Source: Hofstenia miamia (lineage: Eukaryota > Xenacoelomorpha > Acoela). Taken from it: DNA of 64,000 bases. A model generated the notes under the pieces. The model ran no database searches. It saw only the letters and a list, made by a program, of their open reading frames with translations, and was not told the DNA's origin. Position 1 is the first letter of the stretch. Every line of letters begins with the position of its first letter. Below, piece after piece: positions 23,401 to 33,999 of the stretch. The DNA is taken from positions 2,848,644 through 2,912,643 of the forward strand of contig SCFE01000002.1 of the NCBI GenBank assembly GCA_004352715.1. The letters are read 5' to 3'. The position numbers were made by a program, and so were the translations under genes.

Positions 23401-24034
23401 AAGCTCGCTCTAGCAAGCACAATCTTTCTGTGTGAATGCACCCTTACAGAATTGCAATATCATTTTCTGAATACCAAAAATAGCAAATATTTGAATTATT
23501 CGTCGTGTTTGTCAATCTTAGAATTAACCATTATAAATGCAATATTATTTACCTTTTCATACTGATTTTGGACTAAGAGTAATAGAATGTTCTTTGCTAT
23601 TGTCCATACAGTAGATGATAACAAACAAATGAGGCAACAATTTGACCTTTGACCCTGTTTATGACGTCATCTGATTCGTGAATTTTAAAGAGTATTTTGG
23701 AACCATCTGACGACCACTGTGTCGGCAATATTCATGAATCAGATGACATCATGCTTAGGGGCTAAGGTAAAGTTGCTGTTTCATTTATTTCTTCTGAACT
23801 ACTTCCTGCAGTCAACTAGCTATCCAATGCTAATAATAAACACCATAAAAATTCGCAAACATAGTTTAGGTAAATTTCTAACAATACTTTTTTAGGCAGG
23901 TTATGAAGGCACTTGGTGAAAATCTATCGGATAGTGAACTTGAAGAGATGATGAGGGAGGTAGATACTGACTTAGATGGTCAAGTGTCATATGAAGAGTT
24001 TTTCCATATGATTACCACCAGTGTAGCGAATTAA
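16842..24034 (+). CDS. Calmodulin-like four-EF-hand protein (three coding exons)
   Basis: Exons 16842-17016, 20659-20803 and 23896-24034 join in phase (1, then 2) to 152 residues ending in TAA. Four canonical 12-residue calcium-binding loops are visible: [12 protein letters not shown] (about 20-31), [12 protein letters not shown] (56-67), [12 protein letters not shown] (94-105) and [12 protein letters not shown] (130-141). Each has Asp at position 1 and Glu at 12, so all four should bind calcium. Length and layout match calmodulin (148-149 residues), including the FSMFD and FSVFD entering helices and the [11 protein letters not shown] end. The sequence is clearly diverged from true calmodulin (for example the N-terminus [16 protein letters not shown]), so calmodulin-like or troponin-C-like is the safe name. 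The start ATG lies four bases after a splice acceptor, so the promoter is on an unseen upstream exon and an N-terminal extension is possible. It is probably a cytoplasmic calcium sensor; its targets cannot be told. Confidence 0.88.
17345..17930 (-). pseudogene. Mariner/Tc1-like (DDE_3) transposase remnant in intron 1
   Basis: Frames on the - strand, with several frameshifts and stops, read as pieces of a Tc1/mariner-superfamily transposase. About 17815 down to 17750 gives a KFESNA...[10 protein letters not shown] block, like the linker after the helix-turn-helix domains with its basic Gly-His-Pro-Arg-Lys. About 17500 down to 17425 gives [19 protein letters not shown], like the second catalytic Asp region (W(T/S)DEA.F...GYVNR.N). 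The first of the catalytic triad and the C-terminus are not readable and no terminal repeats were found. Inactive. It is antisense to the calmodulin-like gene. Confidence 0.55.
18233..18305. repeat. (AC)n then (TA)n compound microsatellite
   Basis: About nine AC units followed by TA units with a GTA interruption. The Tyr-Ile open frames over it are artefacts. Confidence 0.9.
19735..19970 (+). repeat. Dispersed repeat family, copy 3, after (TA)n
   Basis: Follows a (TA)n tract and carries TTTCCTTAGAAACTGGCG, a CAATTGGTATGA block and AGCAAGCCTATATTT. It then has the downstream part (AAATTTTGAATAATTCTGAG, AAAAAATTGTT) shared with about 5455-5560. It is in an intron of the calmodulin-like gene. 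Confidence 0.5.
20014..20412. repeat. (TA)n tracts around an assembly gap
   Basis: (TA)n at 20014-20043. A gap of 235 Ns at 20146-20380 is followed immediately by (TA)n to about 20412. Open frames across the gap are artefacts. Confidence 0.9.
20659..20803 (+). CDS. Calmodulin-like gene, second exon
   Basis: The acceptor TTATTTAG ends at 20658. The exon completes the loop-2 Gly codon, then encodes the rest of EF-hand 2, the central linker ([18 protein letters not shown]) and EF-hand 3. It ends TTA GG at donor GTAAAT. Confidence 0.88.
21004..21150. repeat. Diverged tandem duplication of about 73 bp
   Basis: 21004-21075 and about 21078-21150 share ATATTT, TTCTAAT, AAACA.TGCAT and ATCTAGA in the same order. 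It is an intronic tandem repeat with two copies. Confidence 0.6.
22135..23443. mobile_element. Fold-back-like element with arrays of sub-terminal repeats
   Basis: Terminal inverted repeats GGGTGCATTCACACAGAAAG (left, 22135) and its complement (right, ending 23443) enclose the element. Inside each arm the motif TTCACACAGAAAGCGAGC recurs at roughly 50-65 bp steps. On the left, copies lie near 22140, 22202, 22267, 22330 and 22388. On the right, inverted copies lie near 23165, 23237, 23293, 23340, 23383 and 23425. The centre is an N gap (22407-23134), as expected if a large hairpin blocked assembly. No coding sequence is visible, so it is non-autonomous. No clear target duplication was found. It lies in an intron of the calmodulin-like gene. 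Confidence 0.75.
22407..23134. other. Assembly gap inside the fold-back element
   Basis: 728 Ns at the centre of the inverted-repeat element. Confidence 0.95.
23627..23786. mobile_element. Short palindromic MITE
   Basis: The two ends are imperfect inverted copies over more than 50 bp. The left arm (AAATGAGGCAACA, then GACCTTTGACCC, then GTCATCTGATTC.TGAAT) matches the complement of the right arm (AAATGAAACAGCA, ACCTTAGCCCC, GTCATCTGATTCATGAAT). It is about 160 bp with no coding sequence and lies just upstream of the last exon of the calmodulin-like gene. Confidence 0.7.
23896..24034 (+). CDS. Calmodulin-like gene, last coding exon
   Basis: The acceptor TACTTTTTTAG ends at 23895. The exon encodes the helix between loops 3 and 4 and all of EF-hand 4, ending ITTSVAN then TAA at 24032-24034. 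Confidence 0.9.
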
Positions 24035-26900
24035 CTGTTTGATATACTTGCTTGTATTTATATAAATTCTGATTATAATGGAATGGCTTTTTACAGCTAT
24101 GAATTTTGAAAGTTTTGTCAAAGTGATCTTAGATATTTTTTCATGACTCTACATCACATTTGCTTACATTACTCTTTTACATTGCTTCTTTTAGTTATAA
24201 TCGAACTAAAATTTATGAAAAGAATAGACTTATTTACAAACAGCAATTGTCAGTTGAGCACTTAAATTTTTAGAAACATTGCATTTAACTCATTTTTTGC
24301 GTTGACAAAACAAAAGTTGGCTTTGTATTTACACAAAGTAATTTGTTTTTGTAAAATTTAGATTATTGTAGAAGCATTCTATTGTTGATATTTAAGAATT
24401 ATATATTTATTCATATACTAGCAAAGCCCTACATGTAAGTTACACTCTATTCTTAATAGGATTACTAAATTATGCATGTTAATAGGTTTACATAAAGTTA
24501 TGTACGCAATTAATTTTAAGTACGATTTATTTATTGGTATTTTATCCAATCAGTAAATTTACAGACAGCCATAAAATATATGGTTTATATCAATATTAAT
24601 TAGTTAAATGGAATGAACCCAATCTGTACTAATAAATTTAATTGCTCTTCAGCATAAAAACTTTTAAATAATTAATGATATTAGAACACTTTGTCATTGC
24701 GTAATTTATAAATGTATATGATAGTTTAGTAAATTAGCTGCTGTTATGATATTTGACATCTGTATATTCAAGTTTTACTTTAGAATTTCTTTATTTGAAA
24801 TTGTATTCATAACAAATTAATTTTTTCTGTATAAATTAGTAGTTTATGAATTCAAGAAAACCATTCATTAAGCAAGTTATGTTCCTTGACTTTGCGGTTC
24901 AGTTAGCTGTATTACCAAATTTTTTTATTAGTGAAACTTGGACATTTTACACTACTCTGTTTCAAGATGTCTTCAGCTATTTGACAATCACTATTAATGC
25001 ACTAATTTAACCAGTTCTGAAATTCTGTAACTTTCATAATATATTTGTAAATATTATGTTTGTATATAACAAATACTTACAATTTTTTCATTTTAGGAAA
25101 ATAGATGGAAATTTTAAATAACTATAAATAACAAATATTTCTCTCAAATTCTAAATAAAATACACACTTTGAAGAGTTATTAAATTATTGTTCAAATATT
25201 TGAATCTACAAAAATTTTAAAATAATATCATTGTTCTTCTATTTGTAAATTTTTTTAGGCAAGCCATCTCCTTTAATCTAATAAAGTAATAATATTATTT
25301 TGGGCCATTACATGAGTGAATTTCAAATCAGAGAAAAATAATTAGTTATGCACAAATTCATTTATCAGTTGTTTTTAAAATATGTATTCAAAATTAATCG
25401 GATATTTATATACCAATGTATGCTCACATTATTCTTCAGACATTTTTCTTGAGCTTAATTCTTTTTCATCACTTGAGTTCTGTAATAATACTTAAAAAAA
25501 ATTCAGTTAAGATTTAACAAAGGAATTTTAAGAAAATAACCGAATGATTTGAATGTATTTTTAGTCTGGGAGAATCTTATTACGAAATTATCACCATTTA
25601 CAGCAAAACATCAAAATTGTTGAATAAAAAGGTGCAACAGATACAATCCCTAAAAGCAAGTGTTATATTAGAAAAGTTCTGTAAATCTTGTTCTTACAAT
25701 TAATGATACACATTTACTTTAAAGTTTATATATAAATGATTTCATTTATATAAATAGATAGGATCTTATCTTATTTCATCTTATCTTATCCAAATAAGAT
25801 AGTTTATATCTAAAGACATTTTCAGAATTTAAAACCAATGATTTAATGAAAGAAAGAAATTTACAATATAAATATTTATAAGGACAATGTACACATATAA
25901 ATTTCTTGCAGACTTTGGACAGTTTACTATTATTGAGTTATAGGGTGGTCAGAATCACAAATTTAAATCTTGTCCATGATCTTCCATTTCCAAACATAAG
26001 GTTTTGCTTGAATACAAAGGCTTTTAATATATTCTTGAATTATTAGGATCTGCAATGACTTATATATCTTTTCGAAATATATATTCCAGCCATTAATATC
26101 AGTATTAATAAAATATTAGCTCAAAATTCTGTCATTAAATTTAGCACACGAATAGTTTTTGATCGCTCATTTTGCTTGTTAAATCAAAAACAAAACTTCT
26201 TATAATGAAGAAGACAATTATGTTAAAAAGTTTAAAGAAATAGTTTATAATATTTTATATAATTAATACTTTAGGTTATATATTAGAATTTTTTAACACA
26301 ATGCAAAGTATAACATAACTTGAAGCTTTTTTTAGCATAGTACTATGTACATCAGTGTATATAATAATTGTAAAGTTAAATTGCTCATAACAAACATGAG
26401 AAGCATTTGTATTTTTGCAATTGATGGCAATGTCGTAACAATGTTATTTATATGCAATTTGAAACTAATATCTGAATCAGTTGCTACCTCAAGATACTCA
26501 AACTTACGAATTGGCTTAATGAAAATATTCTAAATTTGAATGACAGTTGCATTAGTCTTTGATTATTATGCCATCTAGCGTAGTAAGTGTGCTATATGTG
26601 TAAAATGTTTTTCATTCCGGCAAAGTAGCTATGTATTGTGATGGACATTGCTTCTAATTGTAATCATGTTGCCTTCACTTTACCTTGCATTGCATTATCT
26701 TAGAATTCGTACTAAGTTTTTAAGGTTGCAATGCATTACAGTATATTAAAACAATAAGCATAGTATTTCCATGCTCTTCAAAAAATGAAATTGTTAGTAA
26801 AATTGGATATGCAAAGTGCCTAACAAATATTCAAAAATTTATTTTCTTCATATTGTTGAAAACTCCTCCAGCAATGAAAGAAAAGATTATAGTGTCTGAC
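24035..26900. other. 3' flank and untranslated region of the calmodulin-like gene, then non-coding
   Basis: AATAAA-type signals are frequent in this AT-rich sequence, so the true polyadenylation site cannot be chosen. A small GATA/TTATC-rich stretch lies at about 25755-25800. No other feature recognised. Confidence 0.45.
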
Positions 26901-26907
26901 TTGCAAG

Positions 26908-27291
26908 CAGTCTGGTCAATGAGCCAAAATTTTTAAGCTCTGCTTAAGGGCTTGTTTTACGTCTGAGTATTTTCGGCTCCAATCGACTCGGCTCGCCACA
27001 TAAAACCTTTGAATGAATTTCGCGTTAGCTTGACAATTATTAATAAAAATATTGTGCTCTCCGATTTTTTTACATAGCTTTTTATATTATTTAATAAACA
27101 CTTTAAATAAGATTACTATTATTTAATAAACATTTTTAAAATACGATTATAGGTAAGGAATATTGAATGAAAAAATAAGAAAAATCTGCATAGTCAAAAT
27201 AACAAGCAGAACTATAAATTTGCCTGACTTACTAAAGGCCGTTGTATATCCAATGCACTGCTCAAGCTCGGCTCGGCTCGTTGACAAGTCT
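26908..27291. mobile_element. hAT-like MITE
   Basis: The ends are CAGTCTGGTCAATGAGCC (left) and, complemented, CAGACTTGTCAACGAGCC (right), matching at 14 of 18 bases. Flanking octamers CTTGCAAG and CATGAAAT agree at five of eight, consistent with an eroded 8-bp target duplication. It is GC-richer at the ends than its surroundings, about 384 bp, and non-coding. Confidence 0.6.
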
Positions 27292-27419
27292 GCATGAAAT
27301 TATTGCGCCGTTATGTAACAAATAATAAATAACCATATTATAATTTGCAACCGTTGGTCTGAACACATTTACAATTTACAGTACACTTGGCAGCTGCAAG
27401 ATATCGTTCCTAATTAAAT

Positions 27420-27560
27420 TGTTTACTGCCCAATAGCAAGCCATTAATGGCCCAGACAATATGCAATTTTAATTGCCATTAATTTTTGGGCCAATGATGT
27501 ATATCCGACAAGGACAATTAATGGCCATTGGCAAGCCAATGATGAGTCATTGGTGTCAAA
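27420..27560. repeat. Small inverted-repeat element rich in ATTAATGGCC
   Basis: CCATTAATGGCC and ATTAATGGCCATTGGC recur in opposite orientations. CCAAT/AAGCCA blocks sit near both ends. It is related to sequence at about 28960-29235 (shared AATTAATGG and CATTGATG...TTAATGG blocks). Probably a MITE family; exact ends are uncertain. Confidence 0.4.
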
Positions 27561-27632
27561 CAGTAGGTTTTTGATATCAGAGCAATACTTCTTCAGGAAA
27601 ACAACAAATTTATATGGCTAAGCAGTTCAAAC

Positions 27633-28314
27633 CAGAGATGGAAGTGGGGCGGGTTGACTCTTGGGGCAGGGTGGGACAAAATTGGAAAAAAAATGTTTTT
27701 TATTTAAGAAAGGTTGAAGTAAAAAATTGCCAAATTTAGAGATTGTAAAAGTATTTTTTTTACATCAAAGTTCTCTGCTTAAAAAATTGATTTTCTTTGA
27801 AATTAATTCGCATTTGGAAAAATTAATTACCATGCATTTTTAACTTTTGGTGAAATTTGGTTGTATCCAATGATAGCAGCAAGATCATTTTGATCGGATT
27901 TGTTATCAATAGCTTTGCAACTACATTGGAATGACTGCAATTGTCCTTGTATAAATGAATTATATAAAATATTAGCTTTATGAAAAGCTTTATAGAGTTA
28001 AAATTAAATTTCATTTTGCTATAAATAATATCATTGAATTGCATTGGCATATCAAAAATTGACATTTAAAAAATGATTCTGTTTCTTGTAGGAAGTAAGG
28101 ATTCAAAATATTGATGGTGTGCCGCAATGAAAATTCTCATAGAACAAATATTGGCACTAAAATATCGTAAGTTTTGGAGCAGAATTTTTTAGTCGGCCAA
28201 TTTGGGAGGTAGAATGCAAAACGTGGGTAAATGTGGGGCAGATTTCGACACGTGAAAAATAGGCAGGGCACAATTTCTGACAGTTCACAAAAATCGGTCC
28301 CACTTCCATCGTTG
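27633..28314. mobile_element. hAT-type non-autonomous element with perfect 8-bp target duplication
   Basis: The left end is CAGAGATGGAAGTGGG and the complement of the right end is CAACGATGGAAGTGGG. Both flanks carry the identical octamer GTTCAAAC (27625-27632 and 28315-28322), the hAT signature. The element is 682 bp. A - strand frame of 80 codons (27823-28065) has no domain that I recognise, so transposase coding is absent or eroded. Confidence 0.8.
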
Positions 28315-28954
28315 GTTCAAACATTGCTGTTTAAACAAGCACAAGTCCAACAAAAGGCAGAAGGATGTTTTTGAGATCCTGTCAAAAATATTTAATGCAA
28401 ATTTGAAAGAATGTCTTGTTTATAAATGATAACAATGAGCATACAAACAAACATGTAAAATTTTAAAATTAAGTACAACTTTGAAATAATAATTTTTTAA
28501 ATCGTGAAAAATCTCTTTTGCTCAAACGTAACTTTTTTATATATAATAGTAAATTTTAAGGTCCCCAAATATTCATGAATAAATTATTTTAAAAACATTC
28601 ATTTAACAGATAGATTGTAATTGTTTACAAATTAAAGAAGAAGCTTCCCGCAATTTTTTTCTCTATTTAAAGGATTCAGGATTCAAATAATGAAGTGAGT
28701 TTTATATACCAGCATCTATTATAAATTTTAATTCATAATTTGGTATAATTTGGTTGAATTAAGAACACAGTTGGACTTATGTATAGCATTTTATCCGAAT
28801 AATTAACCACCTTGCTGCAAACAATTGAGTTCATGATCATAAGAACAAGAGCTGGCATACAAGATTGCTTATCAACTCCTGTAGGGTAAGTAAATTCATT
28901 CATTATGAAAATTTAATTTGATGTGGCATAGTTGTAGATCATTATAATTAATAT

Positions 28955-29235
28955 TTGTTTGCTAGATGACGGATCGATCCTGTAATGCAATTAATAGCCC
29001 ATCGTGGGACAATTAATGGAAATAAGAAATTGATAAACAAAACTTTCTGAAAATTGAATACAAACTTTAATATAATGCATATATAATATAAAATAATATA
29101 ATATTTTCTCTGTAAAATTTTGGAATTTTAAAATTTTTTAAACTTTTTGTTTTGTTGGTTTTGGTTGTAAATGATTGGCTATTATTGGCCATTGATGCCG
29201 TTAATGGATCATTGGATATCCCACAGTGCTTGACA
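28955..29235. repeat. Probable MITE copy related to 27420-27560
   Basis: Begins near GATGACGGATCGATCC and ends near GGATATCCCACAGTGCTTGA. It contains AATTAATGG blocks in both halves, like the element at 27.4 kb. Ends are not resolved. Confidence 0.35.
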
Positions 29236-29369
29236 TTTGGGTGGGCTTATTGAGCACTATGAATATTTCACAGCCAATTAGAAAAAGTTATGGTTTTATT
29301 CAACTGTTTGAAAACTATTATTAAAATATTTAACAAATAGATTCACGCTGCTTAAAGAGAAATTTGTAT

Positions 29370-31380
29370 TTTTCAATTTTTTTATTAAACCGTATTTTAC
29401 AAATCGGTTTTTCCACATTCTTGGATAATTTTATCCAAGTCTGTTAAGAAATATTGAAAGCCTTTTACATACAATGATGAAGATTTGTGCAAAAGTTTAT
29501 TTTTGTGCCTAAAGTACATGAAAATAATATTTTTTGAATAAAAAATCGGATTTTTGCAAAAATGCCAATAGGAACAACAACTACCCTAGAAATTTTTTGT
29601 TTTCTGAAGAAATATTGTGTGAATCTTGATCAGGCGTGCTCTTTGCAAGTAAGAGTTTGTCGATGCAGCTGGACGGAACAGGTCTAAGAGCGAATTAAAA
29701 TCGAAAAAGACAGAAGAAACAATTCTCTATTTAGTGGTGTTCTCAGATTTTAAATACCTTCATTAGTTCGTGAGTTTAAAAATCATTTGTGGAAACAATC
29801 ACTAATTTTTAAAAAGTAATAAGTTTTGTCAAATTCTAAATTGAGCTAATTCAATATTTTCAATAGAAAGATTAGGCAGTGCTTTTAGTAAATATTATTA
29901 GGTAATAAAATGTATATTTGACAATCAATTTAATCATTACGTCTATTCGTACAATCATCATTCTAAGGCATATGCATTAATGAAGGTAAGCTTTGTGCTA
30001 CTAGAAATTGGAGCAAAATATTGAAATTCGCGCGCGAATAAAGTACATTTCTTGTCTAAAGCATTTAATTCAATAGATAATATCATTTTGTGTAGCAAAC
30101 TAAAGCAATTACACTTTTCTAATGGCATCATATTCTTTTTCCAATTATTTGCAACTAAAACTTTTTTGTAATTATAATTTTGAACTAATTTTTTCTTCAT
30201 CCACATAGAACATCTTCTTTATATAAAAGATAATCTTTTCCAATATATTTAAAACTAAACATATTTAAAGAGTTCAATCGTTACCACCTTACAATCACTT
30301 ATGTATAGATCGGGAAAGAAGGAACTTTCAAAAGAACTCCCTGTAGCTTTATGTATCACTCATTGCTAGACATGTTAAATTTAAATAATCTCCTTAGAAA
30401 AATTGAAAATATCAACAACTGTAATCAAATTAGACCTTCATGGGCTGCAAATTAAACCAAATATTCATCAATGTCTTTAAATTTTTTTTTTAATTTTAAT
30501 TTCCTTGCAACAACATTATAAAGGACTATTAACTTGAATAGTTATTATAAATTGTTAATATCGTATGTCTTTTTATTTTAGTCAGAAAAAGTGAATAATT
30601 GGAAAATCATTCATTTATACTTCTAAAGACTGTAGGATTTTTTACCAAGAAATATTACACAATTCAATAAATTAAAAATATTTAGAAAAAATGTGAAATA
30701 ATATTTGCATATTAAAAATGAAAATGCATTTAAATATACGGATTTTCAAAATTTACAATTAAGATTATACAAATTAAATGTGAAATATTTTGTACAGGGT
30801 ATTGACGCTTTCAAGTTTGTCATGAGTATCTTTGAATGTTGTTGAGGCAATTTTTCAGCATACACTAATAAAGCTAAATATACTATTCTCTAGATTAAAT
30901 ATTTCAACTTGTCTACATAAAATCTATTTGATTTACTGATGGTTTTAATAATATTTAATCGGTCATATCTTGATCTTTATTTTTAATTGGTATATTTACC
31001 CTAAGCAACTCAATTAAAAACACGTGTTTCACATTTTCCAGCATTCTTATCTGGCATATTAAGAATATTGAAAATCTTTGAACTTGAAAATGGACGCATC
31101 CATGGATAAATGTGTTTTCCTTTTATGAAGAGCAACTTTCTTTAAAAATTTTGTTCCTGTGTTTGAAGTATGTGAAAATCTTCAATGAAGCATCCAATTT
31201 TAAAAGCCGATTTGGGAGTAGCAAGTGATCTTAAGCAATTTGTTTTCTGAAGATACACAGTGCGCGTTAATGTGTCTGCAACATGGTTCGAGAACGTAAA
31301 TGAAAGAGGAGCGAATCTTCTATCTCGTGGTGTTTTTTTATCTCAGTAATCTTTGTTAGCTTGAGAGTTATAAGTGTTGA
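29370..31380. repeat. Two diverged copies of a 350-400 bp sequence
   Basis: About 29415-29770 and 31035-31380 share an ordered set of blocks in the same orientation: CACATT.TT, AATATTGAAA, TTTTGTGCC/TTTTGTTCCTG, TTTGTTTTCTGAAGA, GAGCGAAT, and a GTGGTGTT.T....CTCAG end. They are strongly diverged and are non-coding as far as I can see. The sequence in between (29771-31030) holds nothing recognisable. Confidence 0.4.
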
Positions 31381-33990
31381 AAATGAAGAGGCTAGGAAAA
31401 ATGTAAGAAAGTGCTTGGGATAATAAGGGTAAATATGTAATTGAAATTAGTATGACAAATCTTCAAGTTAGCTACAGTATCAGCAAGTATTTCTTTTCTT
31501 CATTTTGTTGAAGTTTATCCTGCAAATGATTAGCAAGAGGATTATAGTATTTAATTTTTTAAGTAAGAATTAATTATATTCTATGTGATTAATATTGCTC
31601 TCATTAATTGGCATTCTAGAAACCTTTGGTTATTTGAACAAATGTACCTCTAGGAATATTGACAATTAACTTGAACTTTCTATTTTCCACAATTTTTATT
31701 TTTGTATGATGTTCTCTAACAAACCGTTTTTATCAAAAACCCTGCAGTGACGCAATCAAGCTTCTAAAGAGGCTAACTACTTTTATGTGTCTATGTGTTT
31801 TTGTCAAAGCAGAGCTTAAACTGAAACACGACTGCAGTTATTTTATCAAAATAAACTAACTTTGTACGTCTATATATATATATATATATACTTTGTTTCG
31901 AAATAAACAATACTTAATAGTGAAATCAATGTAGCATCTACAAATTAGCGTTTTGCTGCTGGAGCATTTTGACTGGGAACAACCGGCAACGTCCGCAACT
32001 TTCCTGGATGTAAAATTTTTATTGTATATAATATTAATCAAATTTCTCATTATTTATCTGTACTTACACTCACCTTGAATAAAACTCACTATTCTTGTGT
32101 AAGAACCCTGTTTAAATCAGTTTGAAAGTCAAAAAATGTTAAACTTAAGGCTGCTAAAAATTGACATGAAAACTGAGAACGTGGCCGGTTACGACCATTG
32201 AGGTTAGAACCACAGCGGGTCAGTTATCCTAGGCCAAATTCGCAAAGCATAAACACAAGTGTCAACTCTTATATTAGTTATTTAATACCAATTTATATTG
32301 ATTTTTATGATTTACATAGGCATTTCTAACGTTATTTTCACACATTATCTAATTGAAATTTTTTGTGAACCAAACAACTAAAGAATTTCCAAAACTGATA
32401 TATGTTGAACAATATAAGTTAATAAAAAGAACAGAAACCTTGAAGCACGCATTTTCTGCCTTTGCATGGTTCATATTTGTTGCCAATTTTCATCCTCATT
32501 GTTTTCATAAAACTGTTCATATGAAAAACTAGAAAAATATGTACTAGAAGATCACTTTCAAGATTCTTAACGCGCTAGTAAGGTCATTGTAACAAATATT
32601 TCTAAATTTTTACCCAAAGGAAGAGACCATGACTTCTTGTCCACTTGATTGCACTAGTGCATTCTGGACTTCTGAATAGTAAAAATAGCTGTTCTCACTT
32701 TTTGGTTTGCCTTTGTCAGTATTTTTTCTCTAACTAATCTTGTGCATTATTTTAATAGAATTTTCTAAAAATTGAAGTATGCTTGTCTCTCGTTTGACAT
32801 GTAAAGCTTTTTACTATTTCTGTATAAAATAACAAAAAAACATCACTATTTAATGAGCATTTGACAGTTTAAGAACTGATAGTTCTTCAAATAGATCATA
32901 AAAACTATGAAATGATATTTAGATCCGTATACACGTTGTCATTAGTTCAAATGTATTAGTTACGTGAAGTAGTGTTGAGTGGGGTAAGCTCAATAGCTGT
33001 CCAAACTGAACCAATCTAAATAACAAGGTTGCTTTTTGCTATTGTTTTGTCATGTGACATCACCTTGACCTTGTCTCAATTACCAAACCAGATTATCTTG
33101 TATAATTAGTAATGTAAGCAAATTTAAAATATTTTTTTTGTTATAAAAATCCAAATATTTTTCTTTTTAATGATTGATTGATTGCTCCTCATTTACTAGG
33201 ATTGATGCCCTTCTATTCATTGTAAGTAAAGCATTAACATGTACTACATATTGTGAACTACGCGATTAATCGCGTAATCGCCGTACATACACATTAAATG
33301 TACAACAGCAATAACCATTCCTTCATCCGAAATTTATTGCTACAATTTAAAATGGCGAAGTGAGTAGGTGAACTATTTGGTTGGGCATGAAATTCAGTAT
33401 GCATAACATACTAATGCTCACAATTATGGACTCATTTTTTGAGATATTTCGAAGCTACACATATTTATCCAATTATATTTATGCAATGATTAAGGATAAA
33501 CTTCTATTTCAATTGACGCATTTTGGAATCTTATTGATCTGTGACGATTGATTCTATAGACTAGCATTATATATCTGCAGACATTAATAAATTAGCATTT
33601 CATAATTCTTTATAAAATTTAACAGAAACAACATTTTTTACTTCTTTCCAAAGTTTCGAAACCTGATCATATTGTAAGTCACTAATATATTAATTGCTAA
33701 GACGAATAAAATCAAACAAAATAATTCTATAATGGCAACTGAAAGAAATTTTTCTAAACGTAGAAAAAGTATAATGCCAATTGCATTTCTCTTACATGCA
33801 TTTATTTGAGGTTTGAATAGAAACTTTGAATCAAAGCTAACAACCAAGTATCTTTAGTGCAATGTTTGTAGATAAGGTCAAATTAGATAAGATATTCTTA
33901 TTAACAGAAGTTAAATACAATGGAAATTAATGGTTCTCAAAATAGCGTCGTTAACTAGAATTATAAAGTAATAAAGAAAAAACAAACACT
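31381..33990. other. Non-coding stretch
   Basis: No exon or transposon recognised. A (TA)n tract lies at 31871-31890, and a perfect 18-bp CpG-bearing palindrome at 33259-33276 (TACGCGATTAATCGCGTA). Confidence 0.5.
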
Positions 33991-33999
33991 ACAAACCTA

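Noticed and set aside
25755-25800. TTATCTTATTTCATCTTATC stretch as a possible regulatory GATA cluster
   Set aside because: Low-complexity AT-rich sequence; no other support for a regulatory role.
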